Counted from the first letter of the stretch, positions 35,848 through 46,506 are shown. The stretch is DNA of 64,000 bases from Gammaproteobacteria bacterium (GCA_029287575.1 JARFQW010000069.1:21527-85526), one strand, 5' to 3'. Notes: generated by a model from the letters alone, not told the origin. Translations and numbers: made by a program.

Positions 35848-35935
35848 GCCCGACCTCTCAGGGGTTCCATTGCGGACCCCGCGCCTCCACAAGGCTGGCC
35901 AGGGGCGGCGGAGTTCCGCCTCGTATCGACGATTT

Positions 35936-35963
35936 CCGGTCGGCGCCCGCGGGCGCCGACCGG
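35936..35963. repeat. 28-bp perfect palindrome upstream of the MOSC gene
   Basis: From CCGGTCGGCGCCC to its exact complement with no mismatch, so the whole 28 bp reads the same on both strands. It lies 89 nt after the RRM gene and 47 nt before the MOSC start. It could be a bidirectional terminator without T-runs or a binding site for a dimeric regulator; a TTGACA is present shortly downstream at about 35974-35979. Confidence 0.75.
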
Positions 35964-36010
35964 GAGACTCGTATTGACACAGCATGTCCGACGCATCGGG
36001 GAGGTATTTC

Positions 36011-36457
36011 ATGGCCGCATTGCAGGGCATTGCATGGCGAGCCGGCAAGCGGGCGCCCATGCAGACACCGGATTCTGCCAAGGTGCTCGTGGAGTCCGGT
36101 GTGGCCGGCGACTCCCGGGGCCGGCCCGGGCCGCGCCAGGTAACCGTGCTCGCGTCCGCCGGATGGGACGCGGCTTGTGCGCAGGCCGGTGTCGAACTCC
36201 CCTGGCACACGCGCCGGGCAAACCTTCTGGTTGACGGACTGGATCTCGCGGGGACCACCGGAAAGCAGCTCCGCATCGGTCGGCTGTGCCTGGAGGTGAC
36301 GGGCGAGCTAGAGCCGTGCAGCCGAATGGATGAAGCCTGTCCGGGGCTTCGAGAAGCTCTAATCCCTCAGTGGCGAGGCGGCGTTACCTGCCGGGTTGTC
36401 GCCGCTGGCGAGATTGCCGTGGGTGATCCGGTCACCCTCGAGGAGCCGTCGGATTGA
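36011..36457 (+). CDS. MOSC-domain protein
   Basis: 148 residues from ATG 36011 with GGGGAGG 7 nt upstream. The body has the MOSC beta-barrel pattern: VESGVAGDSRGRPGPRQVTV (residues about 27-46), RRANLLVDGLDL (about 67-78, the R-x-N motif), GKQLRIGRLCLEVTGELEPC (about 82-101) with the conserved Cys in EPCSRMD, and GEIAVGDPVTLE at the end. MOSC domains bind molybdenum-sulfur groups; standalone members in bacteria (YiiM-like) detoxify hydroxylated purines or act on unknown Mo-dependent substrates. The substrate is unknown here. Confidence 0.85.
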   Translation: MAALQGIAWRAGKRAPMQTPDSAKVLVESGVAGDSRGRPGPRQVTVLASAGWDAACAQAGVELPWHTRRANLLVDGLDLAGTTGKQLRIGRLCLEVTGELEPCSRMDEACPGLREALIPQWRGGVTCRVVAAGEIAVGDPVTLEEPSD

Positions 36458-36463
36458 CCACAA

Positions 36464-36493
36464 ACGCCGTGGCCCCGCGGGCCGTCACGGCGT
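36464..36493 (+). terminator. GC-rich hairpin after the MOSC gene
   Basis: Stem ACGCCGTG / CACGGCGT (8 bp) with an inner GCCC/GGGC pairing, 6 nt after the MOSC stop codon. No T-run follows, so it may be a weak or Rho-assisted terminator. Confidence 0.45.
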
Positions 36494-36651
36494 CCGTCCG
36501 CCAGAGCGGCTCTCGATCGCAGCTAACCCGAATTTGCCCCAGCGGGCGGTCGTGGCGCTGACGCGCGGGCCCAGTGGCCTGGCCCGCAGGCGACGGGCCG
36601 GGGGCTGGCTATCGGCCGTGACCGGCCGCCCGAGGCGAGAGAGGTGACGGA

Positions 36652-37062
36652 CTGAACATCCTCGCGCTGGCTCTGGCCTTCCTGTTTCTCACCGATGCAT
36701 CGGCCCTGGCTGGTCTCATCGAGTCTCATCGCTGGTCCGAACGGGTGTTGCTGATTTTCTCACCGGCCGAGGACGATGCGCGGCTGGCGGACTTCGATAC
36801 CCGCCTGCAGGCGCTGGCCTGCGACGTAGACAATCGCGACCTGGCAGTTTACCGGTTGGTCGGCTCCGGCACGGTCCCGGACAAGGACCCGCGACGGGCC
36901 TATGGAATAGACGCAGACGATTTTGTCGTGATCCTGATCGGGAAGGACGGCGGCGAAAAACACCGCGCAGAAGGATCCGCCGATCCACAGGAAGTGCTGG
37001 GCATCATCGACGCAATGCCGATGCGTCAGGCGGAGGCTGTGGACGACCGTCCCTGCCGATAG
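36652..37062 (+). CDS. DUF4174 secreted protein with apparent CTG start
   Basis: The conserved part (LLIFSPAEDDARLADFD onward) is open from about 36745, but the frame continues upstream and encodes a signal peptide NILALALAFLFLTDASA. No ATG, GTG or TTG exists in frame at its beginning; a CTG at 36652 sits exactly 7 nt after GAGG (36641-36644) and is the best start, giving 136 residues. DUF4174 proteins are short, periplasmic and thioredoxin-like in outline, with the pattern WSERVLLIFSPAEDDxRL followed by RDLAVYRLVG and FVVILIGKDGGEK, all present here. The function is unknown. Convergent with purD. Confidence 0.72.
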   Translation: MNILALALAFLFLTDASALAGLIESHRWSERVLLIFSPAEDDARLADFDTRLQALACDVDNRDLAVYRLVGSGTVPDKDPRRAYGIDADDFVVILIGKDGGEKHRAEGSADPQEVLGIIDAMPMRQAEAVDDRPCR

Positions 37063-37081
37063 AGCCGGTATTGATGCGCCG

Positions 37082-38377
37082 TCAGTCGTTTCGGCCGAGC
37101 CGGGCAATCGCGCGATGGCCGATGTCCCGCCGAAAGGCCATGCCGTCCCAGCAGACGCCGGCCACGAGTTCATAGGCGGCGGCCTGCGCGGCGGCGACGT
37201 CGGGGCCGAGCGCCGTGGCGCAAAGCACGCGGCCGCCGTCGGTGACTACGGTCCCGTCCTCGAGCCGTGTGCCGGCGTGAAAAATCTTCCGGTCATCCCG
37301 GCCGGCATCGGCATCGAGACCGGCGATGGGGAGACCGGTCTCGTACTTCCCCGGATAGCCCCCGGAAGCGAGTACCACGCCAAGGCTGGTCCGCGGGTCC
37401 CACTGCGCGGTGACCGAGTCCAGGGTGCCGTCCAGCGCGGCGAGACACAGTGTGGGCAGATCCGACCTGAGCCGCATCATGATCGGCTGCGTCTCCGGGT
37501 CGCCGAAGCGACAGTTGAATTCCAGGACTCGGGGCGTCCCGTCAGGCCCGATCATCAGGCCGGCATAGAGAAAACCCGTGTAGGGCGTGCCGTCAGCGAC
37601 GAGACCCCTGACCGTCGGCTCCATCACCTCCCGCATGATCCGATCGTGCATGGCCTCGGTCACGACGGGGGCGGGCGAGTAGGCGCCCATGCCGCCCGTG
37701 TTGGGCCCCGTATCGCCATCATCCCGGGCCTTGTGATCCTGGGAGGTGGCCAGCGGCAGGATCCGGGTCCCGCTGACGATGGCGATGAAACTGGCCTCCT
37801 CTCCGGTAAGGAACTCCTCGATCACGATTTTCCGGCCGGCCTCGCCAAATGCACCGCCGGCGAGCATATCGCGTGCGGCAGCCTCCGCGTCCTCGTTGCG
37901 GGTTGCAACAACCACGCCCTTGCCGGCCGCGAGACCGTCGGCCTTCACAACCAGCGGCGCGCCCCGGGAGCGGATAAAGCCCAGCGCTTCCTCGAGATCC
38001 GTAAACGCGCCGTACGCGGCCGTGGGAATGCCGTGGCGCTCGAGAAACGCCTTCGTAAACGCTTTCGACCCTTCCAGTCTGGCGGCCTCGGCCCGCGGTC
38101 CGAAACACTTCAGGCCGGCGCTTTCGAAATGATCGACGACTCCGGCCACTAGCGGCGCCTCGGGTCCGACAATGGTCAGGTCAATGGCATTTCCGATGGC
38201 GAACTCGCGCAGGCGATCCAGATCGTCCGCCGAAACGGGCACATTGGTGACGCCGGGCTCCAGGCCGGTGCCGGCGTTGCCCGGGGCGACAAATACGGTA
38301 TCCACCTGCGGCGACTGCGCCGCTTTCCAGGCCAGCGCGTGCTCGCGGCCGCCGTTGCCGATTACCAGGATCTTCAT
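37082..38377 (-). CDS. purD: Phosphoribosylamine-glycine ligase (GAR synthetase)
   Basis: 431 residues from the ATG at 38377. ILVIGNGGREHALAWKAAQS (residues 3-22) is the N-domain signature; VVKADGLAAGKGVVVA and the ATP-grasp motif FNCRFGDPETQPIMMRL (about residues 288-304) are diagnostic. It catalyses the ATP-dependent joining of phosphoribosylamine and glycine in de novo purine synthesis. It lies 30 nt downstream of purH, the standard purHD pair, at the end of the long minus-strand series. E. coli PurD has 429 residues. Confidence 0.96.
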   Translation of the reverse strand: MKILVIGNGGREHALAWKAAQSPQVDTVFVAPGNAGTGLEPGVTNVPVSADDLDRLREFAIGNAIDLTIVGPEAPLVAGVVDHFESAGLKCFGPRAEAARLEGSKAFTKAFLERHGIPTAAYGAFTDLEEALGFIRSRGAPLVVKADGLAAGKGVVVATRNEDAEAAARDMLAGGAFGEAGRKIVIEEFLTGEEASFIAIVSGTRILPLATSQDHKARDDGDTGPNTGGMGAYSPAPVVTEAMHDRIMREVMEPTVRGLVADGTPYTGFLYAGLMIGPDGTPRVLEFNCRFGDPETQPIMMRLRSDLPTLCLAALDGTLDSVTAQWDPRTSLGVVLASGGYPGKYETGLPIAGLDADAGRDDRKIFHAGTRLEDGTVVTDGGRVLCATALGPDVAAAQAAAYELVAGVCWDGMAFRRDIGHRAIARLGRND

Positions 38378-38407
38378 GCTCGTTTGTCTCCCCCCGGCAG
38401 CGAACGA

Positions 38408-39964
<1,557 letters not shown>

Positions 39965-40002
39965 GCCCGTAAAGACGCTCCCTTCGCCAACCGCAGGACC
40001 GG

Positions 40003-40290
40003 TCAGTCCATGAGGCCGTACATTCTCAGCTTCTTCCGCAGAGTGCCGCGGTTGATACCGAGAACGGCGGCGGCGCGGCTCTGATTGCCGCGCGTATATT
40101 CCATGACCGCTTCAAAGAGCGGCCGTTCGACTTCGCTGATCACCATCTCGTAGAGATCGCAGGGCTTGTGCCCATTCAGCGTTGCCAGGTACTCGTCCAG
40201 CGCGGTTCGCGCCATGCTCCCCAGCGGCATCCCGTCTGCTTTGCCCCGTTTCTCTTTCACAATGAGGCGCGTGTTTTCCTCGTCCGTCAC
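40003..40290 (-). CDS. fis: DNA-binding protein Fis
   Basis: 95 residues from a GTG at 40290, chosen because AAGGGA lies 8 nt upstream; a TTG at 40320 is an alternative with no clear ribosome site. The C-terminal helix-turn-helix [20 protein letters not shown] followed by RMYGL is the Fis DNA-binding region, and [20 protein letters not shown] is the dimerisation helix. Fis (98 residues in E. coli) is the nucleoid protein activating rRNA promoters during fast growth. It follows dusB by 19 nt, the widely conserved dusB-fis operon. Confidence 0.95.
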   Translation of the reverse strand: MTDEENTRLIVKEKRGKADGMPLGSMARTALDEYLATLNGHKPCDLYEMVISEVERPLFEAVMEYTRGNQSRAAAVLGINRGTLRKKLRMYGLMD

Positions 40291-40309
40291 TGTCGCAGTC
40301 CCTTGTCCG

Positions 40310-41293
40310 TCATGCTGCAAGCTCTTCTTCCGGAGCCTGACTGAAATACAGCTTCACCATATCGCTCTGAGCGCGGCAGGTTTCCGCACCCATCAGACGC
40401 CGGCGAAAGCTTTCCCCTCCCACTCGATCCTTCAGGTACCAGCCGAGGTGTTTTCGCGCAACGCGAACCCCCGTTTCTTGACCGTAAAATTCGTACAGAT
40501 TCTCGAGGTGGTCGAGCATGATAGCACGGACCTCGGAAGGCTCTGGCGGCGCGAGAATGGCTCCCGTTTCCAGGTAGTGAAGGATCTCCCTGAAGACCCA
40601 GGGCCGGCCCTGAGCCGCGCGTCCGATCATGACGCCGTCGGCACCGGTCGCCGCGAGAACCGATGCCGCGGACCGGGGCCCGGTAATGTCCCCGTTGGCG
40701 TACACCGGGATGGATACGGCGGCCTTGATGGCGCGAATCGTGTCGTATTCCGCCTGGCCGCGATACATGCAGGCCCGGGTGCGGCCGTGCACGGCGAGCG
40801 CCTGAATGCCCGATGCTTCCGCGATCCTGGCGATGCGCACACCGTTCCTGCTGGCCTGGTCCCAGCCGGTACGCATTTTCAGTGTCACCGGCACGCCCGC
40901 TGCCGCGACCGTGGCTTCAAGAATGCGTCCGACCAGCCGTTCGTCCCGAAGCAGAGCCGAGCCCGCCGCCTTGCGGCACACTTTCTTTGCGGGGCAGCCC
41001 ATGTTCACATCGATGATCTGCGCGCCACGGTCGACGTTGATTGCGGCGGCCTGCGCCATCATCGCCGGATCGCCGCCCGCGATCTGTACGGTGACCGGGG
41101 CGCCTTCGCCTTCGTGATCCATGCGCCTGCGGGATTTCTCCGTTCCCCACAAGCGTGTGTCGGACGTGACCATTTCCGACGCCGCCAGGCCGGCGCCCAG
41201 ACGCCGGCAGAGCTTCCGGAACGGCCGGTCGGTAACGCCTGCCATGGGGGCGAGCGACAGTCGATTGGGAAGCTCGTAGGGGCCGATTTTCAA
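40310..41293 (-). CDS. dusB: tRNA-dihydrouridine synthase B
   Basis: 327 residues from a TTG at 41293; the conserved N-terminus KIGPYELPNRLSLAPMAGVT starts there and no ATG precedes it. IIDVNMGCPAKKVCRKAAGS (about residues 94-113) holds the catalytic Cys region, LAVHGRTRACMYRGQAEYDT (about 166-185) the FMN/tRNA-binding motif, and YANGDITGPRSA (about 198-209) the phosphate loop. It reduces specific uridines in the tRNA D-loop with NADPH and FMN. It is the first gene of the conserved dusB-fis pair, 76 nt after the zinc-ribbon gene. Confidence 0.94.
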   Translation of the reverse strand: MKIGPYELPNRLSLAPMAGVTDRPFRKLCRRLGAGLAASEMVTSDTRLWGTEKSRRRMDHEGEGAPVTVQIAGGDPAMMAQAAAINVDRGAQIIDVNMGCPAKKVCRKAAGSALLRDERLVGRILEATVAAAGVPVTLKMRTGWDQASRNGVRIARIAEASGIQALAVHGRTRACMYRGQAEYDTIRAIKAAVSIPVYANGDITGPRSAASVLAATGADGVMIGRAAQGRPWVFREILHYLETGAILAPPEPSEVRAIMLDHLENLYEFYGQETGVRVARKHLGWYLKDRVGGESFRRRLMGAETCRAQSDMVKLYFSQAPEEELAA

Positions 41294-41369
41294 GACGGTG
41301 GCTCGCGTGGCGGAGGACTCATTCTAGTTGCCGCCGCGCAGCCTTCAAGACGTCGTGACGGGACTGACC

Positions 41370-44267
41370 TTATCTGCCGGGTAGATCGCCCAGACAGTAG
41401 GCTCCGTCGAGCCCGTCCGGGTAGCAGAGGTCGATTCGATAACCGTCCGCCGTCGGTCCGGGATCCACGATGGTGACGTTGCCCTGTGTCGGTATCCCGG
41501 GGGACAGGCGCTGATCCGCGTTGACGGATGCGATGTATTCGCCGGGAGCGAAGTCACGCATGGCGACCGGTTCACCCCAGCGGTCCTCGAGAGTTACCCG
41601 GAGCATCGGCAAGGGTTGCGGCATGCGCGCGGCGTTCGTAAACCTCACTGACAGCTTGAGGGTCCCCGGATTGGCCGGATCCTGGACACCGGCCGATTCG
41701 ATAATGCGAAACGATCCCAGTTCCCAGGAGGGTTCGGCGGCAATGCCGAACATGTTGTAAACGGAGTCGAGAATGGGGCCGACCCGCGGATGGGTCAGCA
41801 GCGAGGCGTGGTTGTAGTGCACCCACTGCATGCCGAGCGCAAGGCCGAGCAAAACGGCGGCGGCCAGCCACCAGCGCGAGCGCCGTGGTTCGGGTGACTC
41901 AGGGGCTTCGAACAACGGATGCCCCGGGGCGGCGGGTTCCTTGTCCGATGACGCAGTCGCCGGGCTGACGGAGTCGCCTGTTCCGTCGGAGGGCCGGGGC
42001 GATGGCAGGGCCATGTTCCAGGCGTCATCGGCTTCCTCGTCAGAGCCGTCCGGCCGGGCCGAGGCTGCGCTCGCCGCTTCGCGGGGGCCGTCGTCCGCGA
42101 ACACTTCGGCCGGGCTCACGGAGTCGACGCTCGTATCGTCTTCGGCGGCCAGCGTGATCGACTCGCCCGCCTCGCGGATCGCGGCAGCCGTCGAGTCATC
42201 CGCCTCGCCGGAATCCCAGAATTCGTTCCAGCGGTCCTTCGGAACGTCGAACTCGAGATCGCTGTCGTCGACTTCGTCCTCGACAGTCAGCTCCTGGGCC
42301 GGCGCCTCGCTTCCGGGCCGCGTGGCAAAGGGCTCCTCCGATAGCGGCCCGATCTCCCGGCCGCTATCGGCGGTGTCTGCTTCGGGCCGATCGTCGTCGA
42401 TGAGGGCGGCGCTCGTGAGTTCGTCATCGGGGATCTCGTGATCCCCGTCCTCGGAAACCTCGACCTCCAGATCCTCTACACCGTGATCCTGGACATCGTG
42501 AGCCTCGACCTCGAGTTCCTCGATGTCTTGATCATCGCCAAGCTCGATATCGACAGCGTCTTCGTCGTGCACGTCGATATCCACGTCGTCCGAGGCCGGG
42601 ATCTTGGGCTCCTCCCTCACACCGGTGGCTACCGCCCATTCCTCGGCGGCCTGATCGGCCAGGGCGTTCAGCTCTGCTTCCAGCGCGGCTTCGAGATCGG
42701 CCTCGTCGCCGCTGTCACTCTCGTCGGCTTCGGCTTCGGCCCCGATATCCCGGGACTCGTTCGCTGCGGCCGGCGCATCCTTTTCTTCCACAGGATCGCC
42801 GCCGGGCAGGGTCTCGTCGTGATCCACGGTTTCTTCCACAGGATCGCCGCCGGGCAGGGTCTCGTCGTGATCCACGGTGACACCGGCCGGCAGGGTGATT
42901 TCGCCGTCGTCATCGTAGGCCGCCACGCCACCGGCGTCCGGCTCGGTCGCAGCGTCCGCGCTTGTGAAGTTCTCGTCCGCCGCGGCTGGCGGCGATACCG
43001 GAGCCTCGTCGGGGCGCTCCGGCGCATGGATGTCGGCGTCGTCTTTATCGGCGCTGTCCTCACCGGAGTCCGGTGCGGGGACATCGAGAGGTTCGGGGTC
43101 TGTCTCTTCAACCGTAAACACATTGTCAACATCGGCAGGCTCAACATCGTCCGCAGACGTATGCACTTCCCCGTCCGCGGGCGGGTTCGCCGCCGTGTCT
43201 TCTTCGGTCGATATTTCGTGATTCCCTGCGTCCGCACCTGTCGGCTCACTGTCCTGCGCGGCCGGGGCAGCGAATTCCGGGTCGCCGATTGCGGCGGCGG
43301 TCGGGTCGCCGAAAGGTTCGCCGAACGCCGCCTCGTCGTCGCCCGGCAGGTCTCCTTCGGCCGGTTCGTCCGTCAGCGCGGCGCCATCGTGTTCGTCGCG
43401 GCCGTCCGCCACGGCCGCATCATCGCCAGTTTCGGAGGAGCGCCCGGCTGTGGCCGGATCAGGCTCGCCGCGAGTCTCGCTCTCCGGGAATGCATCTTCA
43501 GAGGCGCTGGGCACCGCATCGGCAACAAGCGGCTCCCGCCCGTCATATTGCAGCTCGACGAGACGCTCCCCGTCCGGCTGGTCCGGAAAATCGGATACGG
43601 GATTTTCTCCGGTAGCTGCCCCGGCATCCGGGCCAGCGGGGGCCGCGCCGTCTTCGGTGGACGGACCCGGCGCCACGTCGTCGGGATCCCGCGGGGCGCT
43701 CGCCGCGTCGGCCCGGGCGGCGAATTCGTCCGGCAACTCGCTGGAAGGTTCATCCGCTGGCGCATCGGCCACGCCGGGAGGAGCATCCTCCTGAACGCGG
43801 GCCGGCTCATGGTCCGCGTCGGCTGCAACAGAGGCCTCTTCGGCCGGATCAGGAGACCCTTCGGCCGGATCAGATGTCTCTTCGATCGGAGCAGGGACGT
43901 CTTCAGCAGCTGGCTCCCGCGATTTCCAGGCCCCTTCACCCGCCTCGGGCACCGCCACCGGGTCCAGATTTCCCCCGGCGCCGCGGCCGAACGGGCCCAG
44001 GCCGGTAGCCTGTTTCGCGACGACGTCCCATAGCGGTTCGGCCCCGGTCTGGCTGAGGTCCGCAGTACCGGGTTCGGGATCGGGCCCCTCGGCCGGCGCC
44101 GACAGGGGCGTTGGCTGAACGGTGGCCTCTTCGGGCCGCTCGCTGAGCGATGCCAGCGCATTGAACTGCGCGTCGCAACGGCCGCACACGACCTGGCCGT
44201 CGGCGGCGCGCAGGTCCGCGCTGGATATCCGAAATACCGTCAGGCAGGCGGGGCAGCGGGTATACAC
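41370..44267 (-). CDS. Giant MJ0042-type zinc-ribbon / DUF3426 membrane protein with about 750-residue acidic insert
   Basis: 965 residues from a GTG at 44267 (AAGGA 7 nt upstream). The N-terminus YTRCPACLTVFRISSADLRA with Cys5, Cys8, Cys28 and Cys31 is the zinc-ribbon; the C-terminal 170 residues hold one membrane segment (WWLAAAVLLGLALGMQWV, near residue 800) and the DUF3426 domain (GTLKLSVRFTNAARMPQPLP, FAPGEYI). Orthologues at this locus, between prmA and dusB in Pseudomonas, have this same head and tail but usually a few hundred residues in total. The centre (about 40-795) is Asp/Glu/Ala/Pro-rich, nearly Lys-free and disordered-looking, and includes an exact 16-residue tandem repeat. The function is unknown. 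It lies 10 nt downstream of prmA. Confidence 0.85.
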   Translation of the reverse strand: MYTRCPACLTVFRISSADLRAADGQVVCGRCDAQFNALASLSERPEEATVQPTPLSAPAEGPDPEPGTADLSQTGAEPLWDVVAKQATGLGPFGRGAGGNLDPVAVPEAGEGAWKSREPAAEDVPAPIEETSDPAEGSPDPAEEASVAADADHEPARVQEDAPPGVADAPADEPSSELPDEFAARADAASAPRDPDDVAPGPSTEDGAAPAGPDAGAATGENPVSDFPDQPDGERLVELQYDGREPLVADAVPSASEDAFPESETRGEPDPATAGRSSETGDDAAVADGRDEHDGAALTDEPAEGDLPGDDEAAFGEPFGDPTAAAIGDPEFAAPAAQDSEPTGADAGNHEISTEEDTAANPPADGEVHTSADDVEPADVDNVFTVEETDPEPLDVPAPDSGEDSADKDDADIHAPERPDEAPVSPPAAADENFTSADAATEPDAGGVAAYDDDGEITLPAGVTVDHDETLPGGDPVEETVDHDETLPGGDPVEEKDAPAAANESRDIGAEAEADESDSGDEADLEAALEAELNALADQAAEEWAVATGVREEPKIPASDDVDIDVHDEDAVDIELGDDQDIEELEVEAHDVQDHGVEDLEVEVSEDGDHEIPDDELTSAALIDDDRPEADTADSGREIGPLSEEPFATRPGSEAPAQELTVEDEVDDSDLEFDVPKDRWNEFWDSGEADDSTAAAIREAGESITLAAEDDTSVDSVSPAEVFADDGPREAASAASARPDGSDEEADDAWNMALPSPRPSDGTGDSVSPATASSDKEPAAPGHPLFEAPESPEPRRSRWWLAAAVLLGLALGMQWVHYNHASLLTHPRVGPILDSVYNMFGIAAEPSWELGSFRIIESAGVQDPANPGTLKLSVRFTNAARMPQPLPMLRVTLEDRWGEPVAMRDFAPGEYIASVNADQRLSPGIPTQGNVTIVDPGPTADGYRIDLCYPDGLDGAYCLGDLPGR
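42783..42878 (-). repeat. Exact 48-bp tandem duplication inside the zinc-ribbon gene
   Basis: Two identical 48-bp copies, 42783-42830 and 42831-42878, each encoding the 16 residues of the unit TVDHDETLPGGDPVEE. The unit is a multiple of three, so the frame is kept. Exact identity means the duplication is recent or is being kept uniform. Confidence 0.93.
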
Positions 44268-44277
44268 AACAAGTCCT

Positions 44278-45159
44278 TCAGTCGCGGCGCGTCCCTTCCA
44301 GACGTGCCCAATCTTCCTTGAAAACCGGCGCCGCGACCACGAATTCGGGGGCGTACGCCGCGGCTACGGCCGGCACCTGATCACGGAGGATACCCGAAAG
44401 CGCGAGTTTGCCCCCGGACTCGATCACGTTTCCGAGCATCGGGGCCAGCTCGATCAAGGGGTTGGCGAGAATATTGGCGATCAGGACGTTGGCCTGTGGT
44501 CGCCCCAGTTCTTCGGGGGCCACGACGCGGATGCGATCCGAGACCTTGTTCACACCGGCGTTCTCCCGGGTCGCCACGAGGGCCTGGGGATCGATGTCCG
44601 TTGCGATCACTTTCCTCGCCCCGAGACAGGCGGCCGCCACGGCGAGGATCCCCGAGCCGCAGCCGTAGTCCACGACCAGCGCGTCGCCGAGATCCAGCCC
44701 GTCCAGCCATTCCAGGCAAAGCGCCGTGGTCGGGTGGGTGCCCGTCCCGAACGCCAGACCCGGGGAGAGCCTCACGATCACGCCGCCGGCGTTTCCCGGC
44801 GACTGGTTGCCCGGAATGACCCACAGGCGCCGCCCGAACTGCATGGGCCGAAACTCCCGTTCCCATTCCCGCTCCCAGGGGCGATCTTCGAGCCAGTCGG
44901 AGCGAATATCCGGGTTCGTGCGCGGTGCCCAGAGACGGCGCACGGCAGCGCGAAGTCTGTCCGGGTCCCGGTCGCCGGGGAACAGCCCGGTGACCACCGT
45001 ATCCGGCCACATGGGGGTTTCGCCGGGGCCGGGCTCGAGCACGGGCGACTCTCCGGCATCCCGCAGGGTGACTGCAAGCGCTCCCGCGCCTTCGAGGGCC
45101 GCCTCGGCTTCCTCGACGTCGTGTTCGCAGACCCGCAGTTCGACTTGCAGCCAGGGCAT
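44278..45159 (-). CDS. prmA: Ribosomal protein L11 methyltransferase
   Basis: 293 residues (E. coli 293). The N-terminal substrate domain begins PWLQVELRVCEHDVEEAEAA; the SAM domain has GLAFGTGTHPTTALCLEWLD (about residues 134-153), VVDYGCGSGILAVAAACLGA (about 163-182) and the catalytic NxLxANILANPLIELAP region (about 224-240). It trimethylates ribosomal protein L11 at its N-terminus and lysines. It starts 6 nt after accC, in the conserved accB-accC-prmA order. Confidence 0.96.
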   Translation of the reverse strand: MPWLQVELRVCEHDVEEAEAALEGAGALAVTLRDAGESPVLEPGPGETPMWPDTVVTGLFPGDRDPDRLRAAVRRLWAPRTNPDIRSDWLEDRPWEREWEREFRPMQFGRRLWVIPGNQSPGNAGGVIVRLSPGLAFGTGTHPTTALCLEWLDGLDLGDALVVDYGCGSGILAVAAACLGARKVIATDIDPQALVATRENAGVNKVSDRIRVVAPEELGRPQANVLIANILANPLIELAPMLGNVIESGGKLALSGILRDQVPAVAAAYAPEFVVAAPVFKEDWARLEGTRRD

Positions 45160-45165
45160 CGGTGT

Positions 45166-46506
45166 CTACAGGCCCAGCCGCTTCTCCAGGTAGTGAATGT
45201 CCGTTCCGCCCGCGCGGAACGCGGCGTGGCTGAAGATCTCCAGGTGCAGCGGAATATTTGTCCGAATGCCTTCGATCACGGTTTCAGCGAGCGCCGTTCG
45301 CATGCGCGCGATGGCCGCCTCCCGGCTGTCCCCATGGGCGATGAGCTTGCCGATCATGGAATCGTAGTAGGGCGGCACCTCGTATCCGGAGTAAATATGG
45401 GAATCGACCCGGATACCGGGTCCTCCGGGTGCGTGCCACTGGCCGATGGGGCCCGGGCACGGCATGAAGGTCTTGGCGTCCTCTGCATTGATCCGGCATT
45501 CCATCGCGTGGCCGCGCAGCGAAATGTCTTCCTGCCGATAGGGGAGCGGGAGGCCGGCGGCAATCTCCAGCTGCGCTCTGACGATGTCGATACCGGTGAT
45601 CATCTCGGTAATCGGGTGCTCCACCTGGACACGGGTATTCATTTCGATGAAGAAGAACTCCCCGTCCTGGTAAAGGAACTCGAATGTGCCGGCGCCGCGA
45701 TAGCCGATCTCAAGGCAAGCCTCGACACACCGGCCTCCCACCGTCGCCCGCTGCTCTTCGGTAATTCCGGGTGCGGGCGCCTCCTCGATCACCTTCTGGT
45801 GTCTGCGCTGCATGGAGCAATCGCGTTCGCCCAGGTGCACGGCCAGTCCCTGTCCGTCCGCGAGAACCTGGAATTCGATATGCCGCGGCCGCTCCAGGTA
45901 CTTCTCCATGTAAACGGCCTCGTTGCCGAAGGCGGCCAGCGCTTCGCTACGGGTTACGGTGATGGCGCTCAGCAGGGTGGCCTCGGAATGGACCACCCGC
46001 ATGCCGCGGCCTCCGCCGCCGCCAGCCGCCTTGATGATGACCGGATACCCGATCTCGCGGGCCATGCGCAGATGGTCGTCCGAGTCCTCGCCCAGGGCGC
46101 CGTCGGAGCCGGGCACGGTCGGGACGCCGGCCTCACGCATGGCCCGGATTGCCGAGACCTTGTCGCCCATGAGCCGGATCGTTTCCGGGCGCGGGCCGAT
46201 AAAGATAAACCCGGAATTTTCCACCCGCTCGGCGAAGTCGGCGTTCTCTGAAAGAAATCCGTAGCCGGGATGAATGGCGACCGCGTCGGTCACCTCTGCC
46301 GCGCTGATGATCGCCGGCATGTTCAGGTAGCTGTCGGCTGACTGGGGCGGCCCTATGCAGACCGTCTCGTCGGCGAGCAGCACGTGTTTCTGACTGCGAT
46401 CGGCAGTGGAATAGGCGGCCACCGTCTTGATGCCCACTTCCCTGCAGGCACGGAGAATGCGAAGGGCGATTTCCCCGCGGTTCGCAATGACGATTTTGTC
46501 GAGCAT
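45166..46506 (-). CDS. accC: Acetyl-CoA carboxylase, biotin carboxylase subunit
   Basis: 446 residues (E. coli 449). [20 protein letters not shown] at the N-terminus, ATP-binding [12 protein letters not shown] (about residues 163-174), [20 protein letters not shown] (about 201-220), [20 protein letters not shown] (about 288-307) and [15 protein letters not shown] (about 338-352) are all standard. It carboxylates the biotin of AccB using ATP and bicarbonate, the first half-reaction of fatty acid synthesis. It follows accB by 3 nt. Confidence 0.97.
   Translation of the reverse strand: MLDKIVIANRGEIALRILRACREVGIKTVAAYSTADRSQKHVLLADETVCIGPPQSADSYLNMPAIISAAEVTDAVAIHPGYGFLSENADFAERVENSGFIFIGPRPETIRLMGDKVSAIRAMREAGVPTVPGSDGALGEDSDDHLRMAREIGYPVIIKAAGGGGGRGMRVVHSEATLLSAITVTRSEALAAFGNEAVYMEKYLERPRHIEFQVLADGQGLAVHLGERDCSMQRRHQKVIEEAPAPGITEEQRATVGGRCVEACLEIGYRGAGTFEFLYQDGEFFFIEMNTRVQVEHPITEMITGIDIVRAQLEIAAGLPLPYRQEDISLRGHAMECRINAEDAKTFMPCPGPIGQWHAPGGPGIRVDSHIYSGYEVPPYYDSMIGKLIAHGDSREAAIARMRTALAETVIEGIRTNIPLHLEIFSHAAFRAGGTDIHYLEKRLGL

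Noticed and set aside
40291..40320. Longer Fis starting at TTG 40320
   Set aside because: No ribosome site at proper distance, and the GTG at 40290 has AAGGGA upstream and gives the usual Fis length.
42783..42878. Possible CRISPR-like repeat
   Set aside because: Only two directly adjacent copies without spacers, in frame inside a coding gene.
42438..44033. 531-codon open frame on the plus strand
   Set aside because: It lies opposite the acidic core of the zinc-ribbon gene; Asp/Glu/Ala/Pro codon bias removes stops from the complementary frame. No conserved motif, signal or ribosome site supports it.
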